Positions 7,251-16,094 are shown, counted from the stretch's first letter. The stretch is DNA of 28,767 bases from an uncultured Candidatus Saccharibacteria bacterium (GCA_946479835.1 CAMLHD010000008.1:1-28767), one strand, 5' to 3'. Made by a program: numbers and translations. The notes: generated from the letters alone by a model not told the origin.

Positions 7251-8315
7251 CTAGAAGCTATCAATAAATATGTCTATGCCGCCGTCCAGAACGGCGTCGG
7301 TGTCGCTGGTCTCAACGTTCGTACGCAGATCCTTGACCATCTTGTAGGGATGAAGCACGTAGCTGCGGATCTGGTTGCCCCATGCGGCCTGCTCGTTCGG
7401 CCCTTTCAGTTCCGACAGTTTCTCGGCATGCTGCTCGATCTGCAGTTGGATCAGCCGTGATCTTAGGATTGTCAGGGCCGTCTCCTTGTTTTGCAGCTGG
7501 GAACGCTCGTTCTGGATGGCCACGCTCAGGCCCGTCGGCAGATGGGTTACGCGCACCGCCGAATCGGTGGTATTGACTGACTGGCCGCCGTGGCCGCCGG
7601 CCCGGTAAACATCAATTTTCAGATCTTTGTCGTCTATCTCGGCTTCCTCGGGGCGATCTATCTTAGGCATGACTTCCACTTTGGCAAAGCTGGTCTGGCG
7701 CAGATTATCGGCATTGAACGGGCTCAAGCGCACCAGCCGGTGCACGCCGTGCTCGTTTTTCAGCTTGCCGTACGCCAGGTTGCCGTTGATCTCTATGGTG
7801 ACGGTCTTAATACCGGCTTCTTCCCCGGCCGATTGGTCGATGGTGGATACTTTAAAGCCGCTTTTCTCAGCCCAGCGCAGGTACATCCTGAGCAGCATGG
7901 CGGCCCAGTCCTGGGCATCGGTACCACCGGCACCAGCATAGATGCCAAGTATCGCGGCGTGGTGGTCGTAGGATCCGCTGTAGCGCAGCTCTTTCTTCAA
8001 ATTTTCAAGTCCGGTTTCAAGTTCGCTTAGCTGATTTTCTAAATCGGCTTTGAGGCTCTCGTCTTTCAATCCAATCAGTTCACGCACCTCGCTTAGGCCG
8101 GTCTTTAGTTTCTGCCACGGTTCAAGCCTTGAGCTAAGCTCGGACTGGCGTTTGGAATCCTTGGCCGCTTTCTCAGCATCCTGCCAAAAATCAGAGCGAG
8201 CCATTTCTGCGCTTAAGTAATCCAGTTCCTGTTTGAGCTGATCGAAATCCAGTTTAACAAGTGCCTGGTCAAGGTTCGCTTGCAGGGCTTCGGCTTGTTT
8301 TTGCAGGCTGTCCAT
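7251..8315 (-). CDS. prfB: Peptide chain release factor 2
   Basis: RF2 reads UAA and UGA in the ribosomal A site and triggers peptide release. The 354 residues include the stop-codon-recognition SPF motif (VRLSPFNADNLRQTSF) and the catalytic GGQ loop ([23 protein letters not shown]). The gene is continuous: where many bacterial prfB genes carry an in-frame UGA and a +1 frameshift, this one reads KLDFDQ straight through (about 8240-8260), so that autoregulation is absent. The ATG shares one base with the M16 stop (TAATG) and is preceded by an AAAGGAAG ribosome site inside the M16 coding end, so it is coupled to the secA-M16 operon. RF2 also means UGA is a stop codon here. Confidence 0.97.
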   Translation of the reverse strand: MDSLQKQAEALQANLDQALVKLDFDQLKQELDYLSAEMARSDFWQDAEKAAKDSKRQSELSSRLEPWQKLKTGLSEVRELIGLKDESLKADLENQLSELETGLENLKKELRYSGSYDHHAAILGIYAGAGGTDAQDWAAMLLRMYLRWAEKSGFKVSTIDQSAGEEAGIKTVTIEINGNLAYGKLKNEHGVHRLVRLSPFNADNLRQTSFAKVEVMPKIDRPEEAEIDDKDLKIDVYRAGGHGGQSVNTTDSAVRVTHLPTGLSVAIQNERSQLQNKETALTILRSRLIQLQIEQHAEKLSELKGPNEQAAWGNQIRSYVLHPYKMVKDLRTNVETSDTDAVLDGGIDIFIDSF

Positions 8316-9607
8316 TATTCTTCCTTTTGCCAGAGTTCGGCTAGCTGGTCATAAGAAGCGTCGACGAAAGGCCGGCCGGCACTTCCCAGCATACCCATGT
8401 CCCACACGTCGTCTTGGAACATCATTTCCGTAGTGTTGATTATCCGGGATTTGGTAACCGCCTTTATGCGTTCCGGCAAGGCGTAGTAGTCGTCAACGAT
8501 GTCCTCGAAGAAATAACGGTTGGTGTAGCCGGCTGCCGTACCGCCGACCGTCTGGCCGCTCCGCTGATACCTGCCCAGCATGTACTGCTTGGATGATTCG
8601 ATATCAGATTCTTCGATGTCGCCGCTCCTGACTTTATTCAGCTCAGTGGTCATAATCTCGAACAGATGCTTTGCGTTGCTGGGCTGGACCTGAGCGCCGA
8701 ACCACCAGGACACGTTCTGGGCCAGTTGATTGAAGCCAGAACTCATGTGATAGACCAGGCCGCGTTCGCGGGCTGCACCCAGTATCTTTGAATATAAGGT
8801 CTCGGTCAGCATGGTGTTAATCAGCTGGCCGGCATCCCACTCCGGTTCTTCCAGGCGCTCCACATGGAAGGTATCGACAATAAAATATATGTTCTTAACG
8901 CTCGGATTGCGCAGATAAAGCCCTTTGCCCTGCTTGATCGGCACTTCTACCGGCAATGGAATGCGCCCGTTGCCTTTTGGCAGCGGCATCTCCTCAAGTA
9001 GGCGAACAAGCGTGGCCCGATGGCCTTTAAGGCTGCCGGCAATTACGAAACGCAGGTTGCTGGTAGTATGGGTCCGCTGATAATGCCGCTCTATGTCTTC
9101 TTTCTGGTTGTTGCCAAGCAGCTTGAGACGCTCGCGGTCGGTCATAGCCTGGTAGCCGCAGTATTTGCGCATAGCCAGAGAAAGATGGCGGAAGTGGTTA
9201 TTGGCCCGGCCGTGCAGCTCTTCCCTTACATTTCCCACCTCGGCATCGAATTCATCCTGCAAAAAAAGCGGCCGGCTAATAGCTAAGATCATCAGCTCCA
9301 AGATCCGTTCCCACTCGAAATCGGCGCATTCAGCTTCGTAGGTTATGTCGTACACGCCGGTGCTAGCGTTGTTGTAAGCGCCATTCTTTTCGAACTCCGC
9401 CTGGAATAGCCTTGCCCGCGGAAACAGTTCGTTGGCCCCCAGCAGCACATGCTCCATGATGTGGGGCGTTTCCCACTTGGCTTGGTCTACCAGATATTCG
9501 CCGGCCCTAAAATTGAACTCGAAGGTCATGACGCTGGCATCCGGGATATCTATAAGCAGTCCTTCTGCCCCGTTGGCCAGTTCGATTAGCTCTAAGCTGT
9601 GCTTCAT
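8315..9607 (-). CDS. M16 family zinc metallopeptidase
   Basis: This is an inverzincin (430 residues). The inverted zinc motif HxxEH is intact as HIMEH (49-53), and a downstream Glu-rich helix (EVGNVREELHGRANN) supplies the third zinc ligand. The C-terminal half has the second M16 domain with AARERGLVYHMSSGF, resembling the Arg/Tyr substrate-binding region of the family. The protein is therefore a complete two-domain unit with an intact active site. No signal peptide is seen, so a cytoplasmic peptidase is likely. Its ATG directly follows the secA stop (TAAATG) and its own stop overlaps prfB, so the three are co-translated. A role in clearing signal or presecretory peptides is suggested only by its position next to secA. 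Confidence 0.9.
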   Translation of the reverse strand: MKHSLELIELANGAEGLLIDIPDASVMTFEFNFRAGEYLVDQAKWETPHIMEHVLLGANELFPRARLFQAEFEKNGAYNNASTGVYDITYEAECADFEWERILELMILAISRPLFLQDEFDAEVGNVREELHGRANNHFRHLSLAMRKYCGYQAMTDRERLKLLGNNQKEDIERHYQRTHTTSNLRFVIAGSLKGHRATLVRLLEEMPLPKGNGRIPLPVEVPIKQGKGLYLRNPSVKNIYFIVDTFHVERLEEPEWDAGQLINTMLTETLYSKILGAARERGLVYHMSSGFNQLAQNVSWWFGAQVQPSNAKHLFEIMTTELNKVRSGDIEESDIESSKQYMLGRYQRSGQTVGGTAAGYTNRYFFEDIVDDYYALPERIKAVTKSRIINTTEMMFQDDVWDMGMLGSAGRPFVDASYDQLAELWQKEE

Positions 9608-12217
9608 TTACTTTCGCTTCTTGTGTTTAGCTCTGCGCTGCCGTTCGGCTTTGCGCTGCTTCTGTTTCTTGGATTTGGAGACATGGGCCTTGCTGCCGCC
9701 TTTTGTTTGGCCAGAGCCCGCGAAATCGCCTTCGTCGAACTCCTCGACATCTAAGATCCGGTCAGCATTGTCGACTGAGCTGCGAGCGGCCCGCGTCAGC
9801 TCGGTTTCTGTAGGATGGTCCATGTCTTCGGCCCGCACAGGCTGGGCATGGAAGACATGTTTGATGACTTCATGGCGCAAATTGGTCTGCATCTCAGCGA
9901 ACAGCACTTGCGACTGGCGGCGGTACTCGACCAGCGGATCCTTTTGACCCACGCTCAGCCAGTGGATGCCTTCGCGCAAATGATCCATGTTCTCAAGATG
10001 CTCCATCCAAAGATTGTCCAGGATCTGCAAGTAAATATCGCGTTCGACTTTTTTTAGTATGTCATCCCCAAATGCGGATGCCCGGGCATCGTAAAGTTCC
10101 TCGGCTTCCCGCTTTAGAACATCCGCGAACTTGCTGGCTTCGGTATCGAACAGCTTGTCGAGGGTTGATTCGTCGAACGGAAACAGATCGGTCAGTATTG
10201 CCTCGAACTTGTCGGTCAATGATTCGGGCGAAGCCACCAGCAGATCGATTTCTTCGCTAAAGAAGGCCTTGATGCGCTTGCTGATGTCGGCCTGCAGCAG
10301 GATTTCGCGCCGCATCGAATAAACGGCCTTCCTGTGACGATTCATTACATCGTCATATTGCACGACGTTCTTGCGGGTGTCGAAGTTAAAGCCTTCCACT
10401 TTCTTTTGAGCCGCTTCCAGGCTGCGGCTGATCAGACGGTTCTCGATCGGCGTTTCGTCGTCGACTTTCAGCCGCTCCATCAGGCCACCGATTCGGTCGC
10501 CGCCGAAGATACGCATCAGCTCGTCCTCTGTGCTTACGAAGAACTGGGTTACGCCCGGATCGCCCTGGCGGCCGGAGCGGCCGCGCAGCTGGTTGTCGAT
10601 GCGGCGCGATTCATGACGTTCCGAGCCTAACACGAAAAGACCACCGCGTTTCTTGACGTCATCGGCCAGCACGATGTCGGTACCGCGGCCGGCGATGTTG
10701 GTTGCTAGTGTCACCGCGCCTTTTTGTCCGGCCTTGGCGATGATGGCGGCTTCCCTTTCGTTATTCTTGGCGTTAAGTATCTGATACGGGATACCGGCCT
10801 TCTTAAGCGCCGATCCGAGGAGCTCGTTCTTCTCGATCGAGACCGTACCAATTAGCACCGGCTGGCCCTTTTTGTGCAGACCTTTTACTTCTTTGACAAT
10901 GGCCTTGAACTTGCCGGCTTCGGATTTGTAGATGCGGTCCGAACGGTCGTCGCGCACGACTTTGCGGTTCGGCGGAATCTCCACTACATCCAGCTTGTAG
11001 ATTTGATGGAATTCTTCGCTCTCGGTTGAGGCCGTACCGGTCATGCCGGCCAGCTTTTCATACAGCCGGAACAAGTTCTGGAACGAAATGGTCGCCAGCG
11101 TCATCGACTCCTGCTGCACCTCCACGCCTTCCTTGGCTTCGATTGCCTGGTGCAAGCCTTCGTTGTAGCGCCGGCCTTTGAGCAATCGTCCGGTAAACTG
11201 GTCGACGATCACGATTTCGCCGTCGCGCGTAACCACATAATCTTTGTCGCGCTTGAACAACAACTGGGCCTTGAGCGCTTGGTCCAGGTGGTAGATGTTG
11301 CGGATATTCTCAGTGGAGTAAAGATCGGATATGCCTAGGATTCTCTCAATCTTTTCGACGCCGCTGTCGGTCAGGACCACGCTGCGCCGTTTCTCGTCGA
11401 TCACGTAATGGTCGGGTTTGAGCTGGCGGACAACCTTGGAGAATTGTCCGTAGCTGGCACCGGAAGCCACAGCCGGAGCCGAGATAATAAGTGGCGTCCT
11501 AGCTTCGTCAATGAGGATTGAGTCAACTTCGTCGACGATGGCGTAGTGCAGTTCGCGCTGCCTTAGCTGCTCGGTCTCACGCACCATGTTGTCGCGCAGA
11601 TAGTCAAAGCCGAATTCGTTGTTGGTGCCATAGGTAATGTCAGCTTGGTAGGCTTCCTGGCGGCTACAGGGTTTGAGATGCCGCATACGCTCGTCATCAT
11701 GATCCTTATCGGTGTATTCAGGATCGAAGATAAAAGATGCGTCAGGCATTATGACGCCGATGCTCAAGCCCAGGAAATTATAAATCTGCCCCATCCAGCC
11801 GGCATCACGTCGGGCCAGATAGTCGTTAACGGTAACAACATGCACGCCCTTGCCGGTTAGCGCATTCAGGTATACGGGTAATGTGGCGACAAGAGTTTTG
11901 CCTTCACCGGTCTTCATCTCGGCTACGTTGCCCTCGTGCAGCACCATGCCGCCGATTAGCTGGACGTCGAAGTGGCGCTGGCCCAAGACCCGGCGGGCGC
12001 TTTCGCGCACCACTGCGAAGGCGTCGGGCAGGATGGCATCCAGCGACTCTTTTTCAAGCCGCTTCTTTAAAACTTTTGTCTGCTCCTTCAGTTTGGCGTC
12101 GCTGAGCTTCTTATACTTTGGCTCGAGATCGTTTACCGCCGTTACTCTTTTTCGCAAACGCCTCAATGTCTTAGCTTGCGGGTCGCCTAAGATATGCTTC
12201 AAGAACCTGTTAGTCAT
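9608..12217 (-). CDS. secA: Preprotein translocase ATPase SecA
   Basis: This motor drives unfolded preproteins through SecYEG. The 869 residues include Walker A (EMKTGEGKTL), the DEAD-like Walker B (VDEVDSILIDEA), the IAGRGTDIVLADDV and SERHESRRIDNQLRGRSGRQGDPG helicase segments and the helical scaffold/wing domains. The C-terminus is a basic tail rich in Lys and Arg and lacks the CxCx8C(H/C) zinc finger that binds SecB, which fits a genome without SecB. I chose the ATG at 12217; a TTG at 12220 in the same frame is also possible. A GAGGG ribosome site lies 9 bases before the ATG. It heads the secA-M16-prfB operon from an extended -10 promoter (TGGTACAAT). Confidence 0.97.
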   Translation of the reverse strand: MTNRFLKHILGDPQAKTLRRLRKRVTAVNDLEPKYKKLSDAKLKEQTKVLKKRLEKESLDAILPDAFAVVRESARRVLGQRHFDVQLIGGMVLHEGNVAEMKTGEGKTLVATLPVYLNALTGKGVHVVTVNDYLARRDAGWMGQIYNFLGLSIGVIMPDASFIFDPEYTDKDHDDERMRHLKPCSRQEAYQADITYGTNNEFGFDYLRDNMVRETEQLRQRELHYAIVDEVDSILIDEARTPLIISAPAVASGASYGQFSKVVRQLKPDHYVIDEKRRSVVLTDSGVEKIERILGISDLYSTENIRNIYHLDQALKAQLLFKRDKDYVVTRDGEIVIVDQFTGRLLKGRRYNEGLHQAIEAKEGVEVQQESMTLATISFQNLFRLYEKLAGMTGTASTESEEFHQIYKLDVVEIPPNRKVVRDDRSDRIYKSEAGKFKAIVKEVKGLHKKGQPVLIGTVSIEKNELLGSALKKAGIPYQILNAKNNEREAAIIAKAGQKGAVTLATNIAGRGTDIVLADDVKKRGGLFVLGSERHESRRIDNQLRGRSGRQGDPGVTQFFVSTEDELMRIFGGDRIGGLMERLKVDDETPIENRLISRSLEAAQKKVEGFNFDTRKNVVQYDDVMNRHRKAVYSMRREILLQADISKRIKAFFSEEIDLLVASPESLTDKFEAILTDLFPFDESTLDKLFDTEASKFADVLKREAEELYDARASAFGDDILKKVERDIYLQILDNLWMEHLENMDHLREGIHWLSVGQKDPLVEYRRQSQVLFAEMQTNLRHEVIKHVFHAQPVRAEDMDHPTETELTRAARSSVDNADRILDVEEFDEGDFAGSGQTKGGSKAHVSKSKKQKQRKAERQRRAKHKKRK

Positions 12218-12252
12218 CAAGTAGTGCCCTCACGTTGTTTACTTCGAAAGAC

Positions 12253-12261
12253 ATTGTACCA
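12253..12261 (-). promoter_or_regulatory. Extended -10 promoter of secA
   Basis: TGGTACAAT on the minus strand predicts transcription from about 12246 and a leader of about 29 bases with the GAGGG ribosome site. It lies between hpf and secA. No strong -35 is seen. Confidence 0.55.
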
Positions 12262-12297
12262 CTGTTCAAGATAAAAATCAGGGGTGTTTTTATATTT

Positions 12298-12666
12298 TCA
12301 GAAGCTGGGATTCCGGCGCCGGAAGCGGCGGGCCAGGCGTTGATAAAATCTTGGGTTGGTATGGGTATCTTTGTATTTCTTAAGCTGATTGCGCAGCTTG
12401 GCCTCTACGATGTCGATGGCCGCGAACAGATTGACTGTTGACTCTTTGGCGGTAAGCTTGTCCTGCGGCAGATAGATTATGATTTCGGCTGTGCACTGCT
12501 TGTCTTGCTGGCGCTTGCTTTCTTTGAGCTTGACATCCACATGAGCGCTCGTTCGGGCATTCTTTGGCATGTAGCGCTCGAGTTTGCCCACTGATTTGCG
12601 GACGTATTTTTTGAGCTTGGCATCGGTATCGACATGGACCCCGGTAATTTCCAGTTTGCGAATCAT
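12298..12666 (-). CDS. hpf: Ribosome hibernation promoting factor, short form (S30AE)
   Basis: This 122-residue protein has the S30AE fold: opening MIRKLEITGVHVDTDAKLKKYVRKSVGKLERYM, then a basic central part and an amphipathic helix (AAIDIVEAKLRNQLKKYKDTH). Such proteins bind the 30S mRNA channel and inactivate or store ribosomes in poor conditions. It is the short type, without the long-form C-terminal dimerisation domain, and ends in a basic tail (RRFRRRNPSF). Start choice is firm: a strong AAGGAGG lies 11 bases before the ATG. It follows serS by 32 bases and probably shares its transcript. RaiA/YfiA is an alternative name within the same family. Confidence 0.92.
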   Translation of the reverse strand: MIRKLEITGVHVDTDAKLKKYVRKSVGKLERYMPKNARTSAHVDVKLKESKRQQDKQCTAEIIIYLPQDKLTAKESTVNLFAAIDIVEAKLRNQLKKYKDTHTNPRFYQRLARRFRRRNPSF

Positions 12667-12698
12667 GCTTAAGACTGCCTCCTTGGTTTTACGCCTAC

Positions 12699-14000
12699 CT
12701 AGATATCTTCAGCCCCACCCATATAGTTTCTAAGTACTTCCGGCACTCTTACCCGGCCCTCTCTGGTCTGATAATTTTCGAGTATCGCAACCATGCCGCG
12801 TCCCAGTGCTAATGCCGTCGCGTCATTGGTATGCAGCAAATTCATCTCATCACCCTGTTTAATCTTTATCTTCAGGCGCCTGGTCTGGTAATCGGTCATG
12901 TAATCCGCCGTGTGTGTCTCGCGGTATTTGTCTTGTCCTGGCAACCAGACATCCATATCTACACCTCGTGCATTCGGCTTGCCGATATCGAAGGTGCACT
13001 TTAGTACTTTACGATAAGGCAGGCCGAGCCGCTGTAAGATATATTCCTGAATCGCGATCATCAGCATATGCTCGTCTAGTCCCTTTTCGGCCGAGGTAAA
13101 GCTTTCCATTTCCAGCTTGTCGAACTGGTGCATGCGGATGATGCCTTCCATGTCCTTGCCATAAGAACCGGCTTCTTTTCTGAAGCTGGACGCGAAACCT
13201 AAGTAGCGGATCGGCAAGTCTGATTCTTGAAAAGTTTCGCCTGCGTGCATCGGACCAAGCACGTGTTCGGCGCTGCCCTGTAGCCAGAGCTCTTCGCCTT
13301 CGATCTTGTAGCGGTCGTCGCTGGGCTCCAAGCGGTCCATGGCGTCATAGACTTCGGTCTTAAGAAGCAGCGGCGGCAGCACTGGGGTGAAAGGCCGCGT
13401 GTCTACGTTCAGGCCGGCGCCTTCGGCTATTTCGCGTAGGCTTTCCTCGCTGGTCAGGACATCGGTGATCCAATTGATAAGCGCTAACTGCAGCTTGACC
13501 ATATCGCCTTTGATATAGGCGAAGCGTGCACCCGAAACTTTAGCTGCCCTTTCTTTGTCCAGCCAGCCGCGCGCTTCTGCTAGTTCGGCGTGGTTCTTAG
13601 GCGCAAAATCAAATTGTGGCTTTTCGCCTTTTTCATAAACGACTTGGTTTCCGTCTTCGCTAGCCCCCACCGGTACATCATCAAGCGGCATGTTCGGCAC
13701 CTTTTTCAGCAGATGCGTAAATTCTTCTTCTACGCTGTTCAGGTAAGTTTCGCGTTCGCTCAGTTCAATTTTTAATTGTTTGCCCTTGTCTATATTCTCT
13801 TGCGATGTAGGACCTTGTGTTTGCTTAAACATCGCTGCATGATCATTTCTAGCTGCACGCAACTTTTCCACTTGCTGAAGCAATTCCCGCCGCTCTTTGT
13901 CCAACTCAAGCAGCTTGCTGATATCTACCGGGTAGCCCTTTTGTTTGGCTTTTTCGCTGACAAGTTCGGGATTGTCCCTTACAAACTGGATATCGATCAT
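12699..14000 (-). CDS. serS: Seryl-tRNA synthetase
   Basis: This class II synthetase charges tRNA-Ser (and tRNA-Sec where present). The 433 residues start with the long N-terminal coiled-coil arm (about 25-110) that grips the tRNA, followed by the catalytic core: LWLQGSAEHVLGP, motif 2 (FRKEAGSYGKDMEGIIRMHQFDK) and motif 3 (ALGRGMVAILENYQ). The length is normal. The ATG at 14000 has no ribosome site but follows a TATACT box by 7 bases, so the transcript is predicted to be leaderless. It is followed by hpf in the same direction. Confidence 0.97.
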   Translation of the reverse strand: MIDIQFVRDNPELVSEKAKQKGYPVDISKLLELDKERRELLQQVEKLRAARNDHAAMFKQTQGPTSQENIDKGKQLKIELSERETYLNSVEEEFTHLLKKVPNMPLDDVPVGASEDGNQVVYEKGEKPQFDFAPKNHAELAEARGWLDKERAAKVSGARFAYIKGDMVKLQLALINWITDVLTSEESLREIAEGAGLNVDTRPFTPVLPPLLLKTEVYDAMDRLEPSDDRYKIEGEELWLQGSAEHVLGPMHAGETFQESDLPIRYLGFASSFRKEAGSYGKDMEGIIRMHQFDKLEMESFTSAEKGLDEHMLMIAIQEYILQRLGLPYRKVLKCTFDIGKPNARGVDMDVWLPGQDKYRETHTADYMTDYQTRRLKIKIKQGDEMNLLHTNDATALALGRGMVAILENYQTREGRVRVPEVLRNYMGGAEDI

Positions 14001-14006
14001 AAAATT

Positions 14007-14012
14007 AGTATA
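14007..14012 (-). promoter_or_regulatory. -10 box of serS with leaderless geometry
   Basis: TATACT on the minus strand ends 7 bases before the serS ATG, the same spacing as for ftsE. It sits between the stop of the upstream nuclease-like gene and serS, in a 23-base gap with no ribosome site. No -35 match was found. Confidence 0.5.
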
Positions 14013-14023
14013 AACTGACCCGC

Positions 14024-14803
14024 TTATTTTTTCTTGGATTTTACCGCTTCAAGCGTTAATAGGGTTCGGGACCGCGCGTAGGCGCAGAATTCGCACTCGT
14101 AACCCATGGCGTTAAGCCCGACCTCGGGCATATCGCCGTCCATGCAAAGCTTCATGTTCATAATGGTCGGCTCCACCCAGGCGTCGCTGCCCGTGTAAGG
14201 AATAAGCTTGGTCCTGAATTCCACCCGGTCGTTAAAGCCGTCTAGGTCTAATCGGCCGTTGGTATAAACGAAATAGCCCGTGTCGCTGACCTCAAAGCCA
14301 TTGCGCCTCAGAAGCCATTGATAAACTTCCAACTGGCGCTTGTAAGACATCTGCCAAGTGGAATCGATGGACACCTCCCCGTCTTTGGCAGTAGCCTTGT
14401 AGTCCACTACTATGAGATTGCCGTTCTGATCGGCCCAGACATCGTCGATGCCGCCGAATACATGCAGGTTCGTAGGTTCATGCAAAGTGCTGACTCCAAC
14501 AAATGTGTCACGCCAAGTATCCAACTGATCATGCGTAAACGGGATGGCATCAACGCCGAATTCCACCATCAGCGGGTGCGGCTGCTTTTTACCGCGGTAG
14601 ACATCGAATTCTTTCTTGAAAAGTTCGTCTATGGCCTTGTTTATATTGAACGGCGGGCTGTTGGGCCGGGTTATCTTAAGGCGCACATCCAGCCAAAAGC
14701 AGCGCGGACACTGCATGAACAGCTCGATCTTGGAGCGCGAAACCTTGAACGGCGCGGCTTGGCCGGGTTTATACGGCTTTTTTCTTTCTTCCCAGTATCC
14801 CAT
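14024..14803 (-). CDS. PD-(D/E)XK nuclease-like protein with four cysteines
   Basis: This 259-residue protein belongs to the RecB/Cas4-like nuclease superfamily. The active-site pattern is visible as GGIDDVW (D120/D121) and IVVDYKAT (D134, K136), with a later QMSYKRQLEVYQWLL helix matching the conserved Q/Y-rich motif of RecB-type nucleases. One pair of cysteines lies near the N-terminus (CPRC, C32/C35) and one near the C-terminus (CEFC, C237/C240). Together they could bind an iron-sulfur cluster or zinc, as in Cas4 and AddB, though the 2+2 arrangement differs from Cas4's 1+3. There are no cas genes nearby, so a CRISPR role is not supported; DNA repair is the default guess. It starts 6 bases after rsmE, apparently co-transcribed. 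Confidence 0.82.
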   Translation of the reverse strand: MGYWEERKKPYKPGQAAPFKVSRSKIELFMQCPRCFWLDVRLKITRPNSPPFNINKAIDELFKKEFDVYRGKKQPHPLMVEFGVDAIPFTHDQLDTWRDTFVGVSTLHEPTNLHVFGGIDDVWADQNGNLIVVDYKATAKDGEVSIDSTWQMSYKRQLEVYQWLLRRNGFEVSDTGYFVYTNGRLDLDGFNDRVEFRTKLIPYTGSDAWVEPTIMNMKLCMDGDMPEVGLNAMGYECEFCAYARSRTLLTLEAVKSKKK

Positions 14804-14809
14804 TACGTT

Positions 14810-15505
14810 CTATTGTATCAGCTTAGTGGTGGCGGCTACGGCCGCGGTTTCGGCGCGCAAGGTCAGATCGCCCAACGACAAGTGGCCGACACCGTTATCC
14901 GCAAATAGTTTCTTTTCGGCTTCCGACCAGCCACCTTCCGGACCTATTAATGCGCCCAGCGGCTGAGTATTGTCTATCCGCACATCGCCGCTTAGCTCTT
15001 CATCGCAGACCATTAAACTTATCTTGTCTTTGTACTCTTTCAAGGCGGTCTCAAGGCTCATCAGTTCGCGCAACGAGGGAATGTCTCCCCGGCCGCACTG
15101 CTCAGCCGCTTCAATCACAATCTTCTCCGCCCGCTCCATATTGAAACCGGTCTTTTCCGACCGCTCAGCGATAATGGGCACAAAGTTGCGCACGCCTAGC
15201 TCGGTGCATTTCTGCAACACCCAGTCATTCTTGTCTTTCTTGAGCAAGCTGAAAAAGAGATAAATATGCTTGCTTGGCAGCTTGCGTTCGAAGTCAGTCA
15301 CGAGTATGAGATGAAAGGCATCCGGCGCGATCCGCTCGATCCTATAAAGCCGCTCGTGCTTGATGCCATCGAAAAGAATCACTTCATCGCCTGGCCTAAG
15401 TCTTAACACTTTGGTCCATTGCTGACGCAACCGCTCGTCTTTGAGCCAGAAATCGCGCTTTAGTTCCGTGTTTTTCGGACTGACGTAAAACCGATGCAAT
15501 CTCAT
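14810..15505 (-). CDS. rsmE: 16S rRNA (uracil1498-N3)-methyltransferase
   Basis: RsmE methylates N3 of U1498 in the 30S decoding region using S-adenosylmethionine. The 231 residues show a PUA-like N-terminal part (to about 70) and a SPOUT methyltransferase domain with the knot signatures LIGPEGGWSEAE and LSLGDLTLRAETAAVAA. The ATG at 15505 has no ribosome site; a TATAAT lies 12 bases upstream, inside the loop of a hairpin, so the leader is about 5 bases. The nuclease-like gene follows with a 6-base gap. Confidence 0.94.
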   Translation of the reverse strand: MRLHRFYVSPKNTELKRDFWLKDERLRQQWTKVLRLRPGDEVILFDGIKHERLYRIERIAPDAFHLILVTDFERKLPSKHIYLFFSLLKKDKNDWVLQKCTELGVRNFVPIIAERSEKTGFNMERAEKIVIEAAEQCGRGDIPSLRELMSLETALKEYKDKISLMVCDEELSGDVRIDNTQPLGALIGPEGGWSEAEKKLFADNGVGHLSLGDLTLRAETAAVAATTKLIQ

Positions 15506-15506
15506 T

Positions 15507-15529
15507 CTTAGGGCAAATTATACCCTAAG
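15507..15529 (-). promoter_or_regulatory. Hairpin holding the rsmE -10 box in its loop
   Basis: CTTAGGG (15507-15513) and CCCTAAG (15523-15529) form a perfect 7-base inverted repeat around a 9-base loop. The minus-strand loop contains TATAAT (15517-15522), the likely rsmE -10. The hairpin directly follows the stop of the upstream gene (15532), so it could both end that transcript and frame the next promoter. Confidence 0.5.
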
Positions 15530-15531
15530 CG

Positions 15532-16092
15532 CTAATCCTCTTGCAGTATGGAGTCCGTGTTGTCTTCTGATTCGTCACAGAATGAGGCGTAACGCTGCCT
15601 GAGCTCGGCCGTGCCGCAGAACAAGTCGCTATTGGAAGAACTAGACCTCAGGTTCGGCGAGACATTCTGGCAGTTCTCTCCCTTATGATAGGAGTACGAG
15701 ATATAGAGCGACGATGGCGTGTAGCTGCTTTCGTAATCTTCAAGCGACATGCCGCTTGATAAGCCGCTCAGGGCGGCGCCGGTCAGCGTGCTGGTCAAGT
15801 CAAAGCCGCCATAGCTTTTATCAGTATTATAGGTTGCGCAGAACTTGTAAGCCCGATTGCTGGTCTTGCTAAAGTTAATTGTCTGCGGCACATCATTTAT
15901 GCCGGCTTCTTGCAAAGAATCCGGTATTTCCTGCTCGCGCGATATGTAAGCGTTCAGGCTCTTGGCAATCTTTTGAGCTGCTTCAAGAGTCTTTTTGTCC
16001 TGCTTGCTTTTGACCCCCAAAGACAATACATAAATCGATAGCCCAGCTACGATAAGGCCTATGACTATCAGGCCGATGCGATATTTTTTCAT
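15532..16092 (-). CDS. Exported pseudopilin-like protein, function unknown
   Basis: This gene is not recognised by name. Its 186 residues begin with a basic stub and one hydrophobic helix (about 5-25), then a charged helix (KKTLEAAQKIAKSLNAYISREQEIPDSLQ) that resembles the helix-plus-YP loop of type II pseudopilins, and a region IPDSL...INFSKTSNRAYKFCATYNT like the family's beta part. No prepilin peptidase site (G-F/M followed by E) precedes the helix, so true pilin processing is doubtful. The Ser-rich C-terminal half has three more cysteines (ENCQN, FCGTA, FCDES), suggesting disulfides outside the cell. Its ATG lies 2 bases after the upstream membrane gene, with AGGAAGA as ribosome site, so the two are co-expressed. 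Confidence 0.7.
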   Translation of the reverse strand: MKKYRIGLIVIGLIVAGLSIYVLSLGVKSKQDKKTLEAAQKIAKSLNAYISREQEIPDSLQEAGINDVPQTINFSKTSNRAYKFCATYNTDKSYGGFDLTSTLTGAALSGLSSGMSLEDYESSYTPSSLYISYSYHKGENCQNVSPNLRSSSSNSDLFCGTAELRQRYASFCDESEDNTDSILQED

Positions 16093-16094
16093 TT

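Noticed and set aside
12218..12220. TTG start for SecA one codon upstream
   Set aside because: The ATG next to it is preferred; the ribosome site fits both, so this cannot be settled fully.
12270..12300. ATAAAAA/TTTTTAT stem after hpf
   Set aside because: Pure A-T pairs, probably too weak; may be chance in an AT-rich gap.
14024..14803. Cas4 of a CRISPR system
   Set aside because: Cysteine arrangement differs and there is no cas gene or array nearby.
14318..14908. Plus-strand open frame of 196 codons opposite the nuclease-like gene and rsmE
   Set aside because: It crosses the junction of two real genes and shows no motif or start signal.
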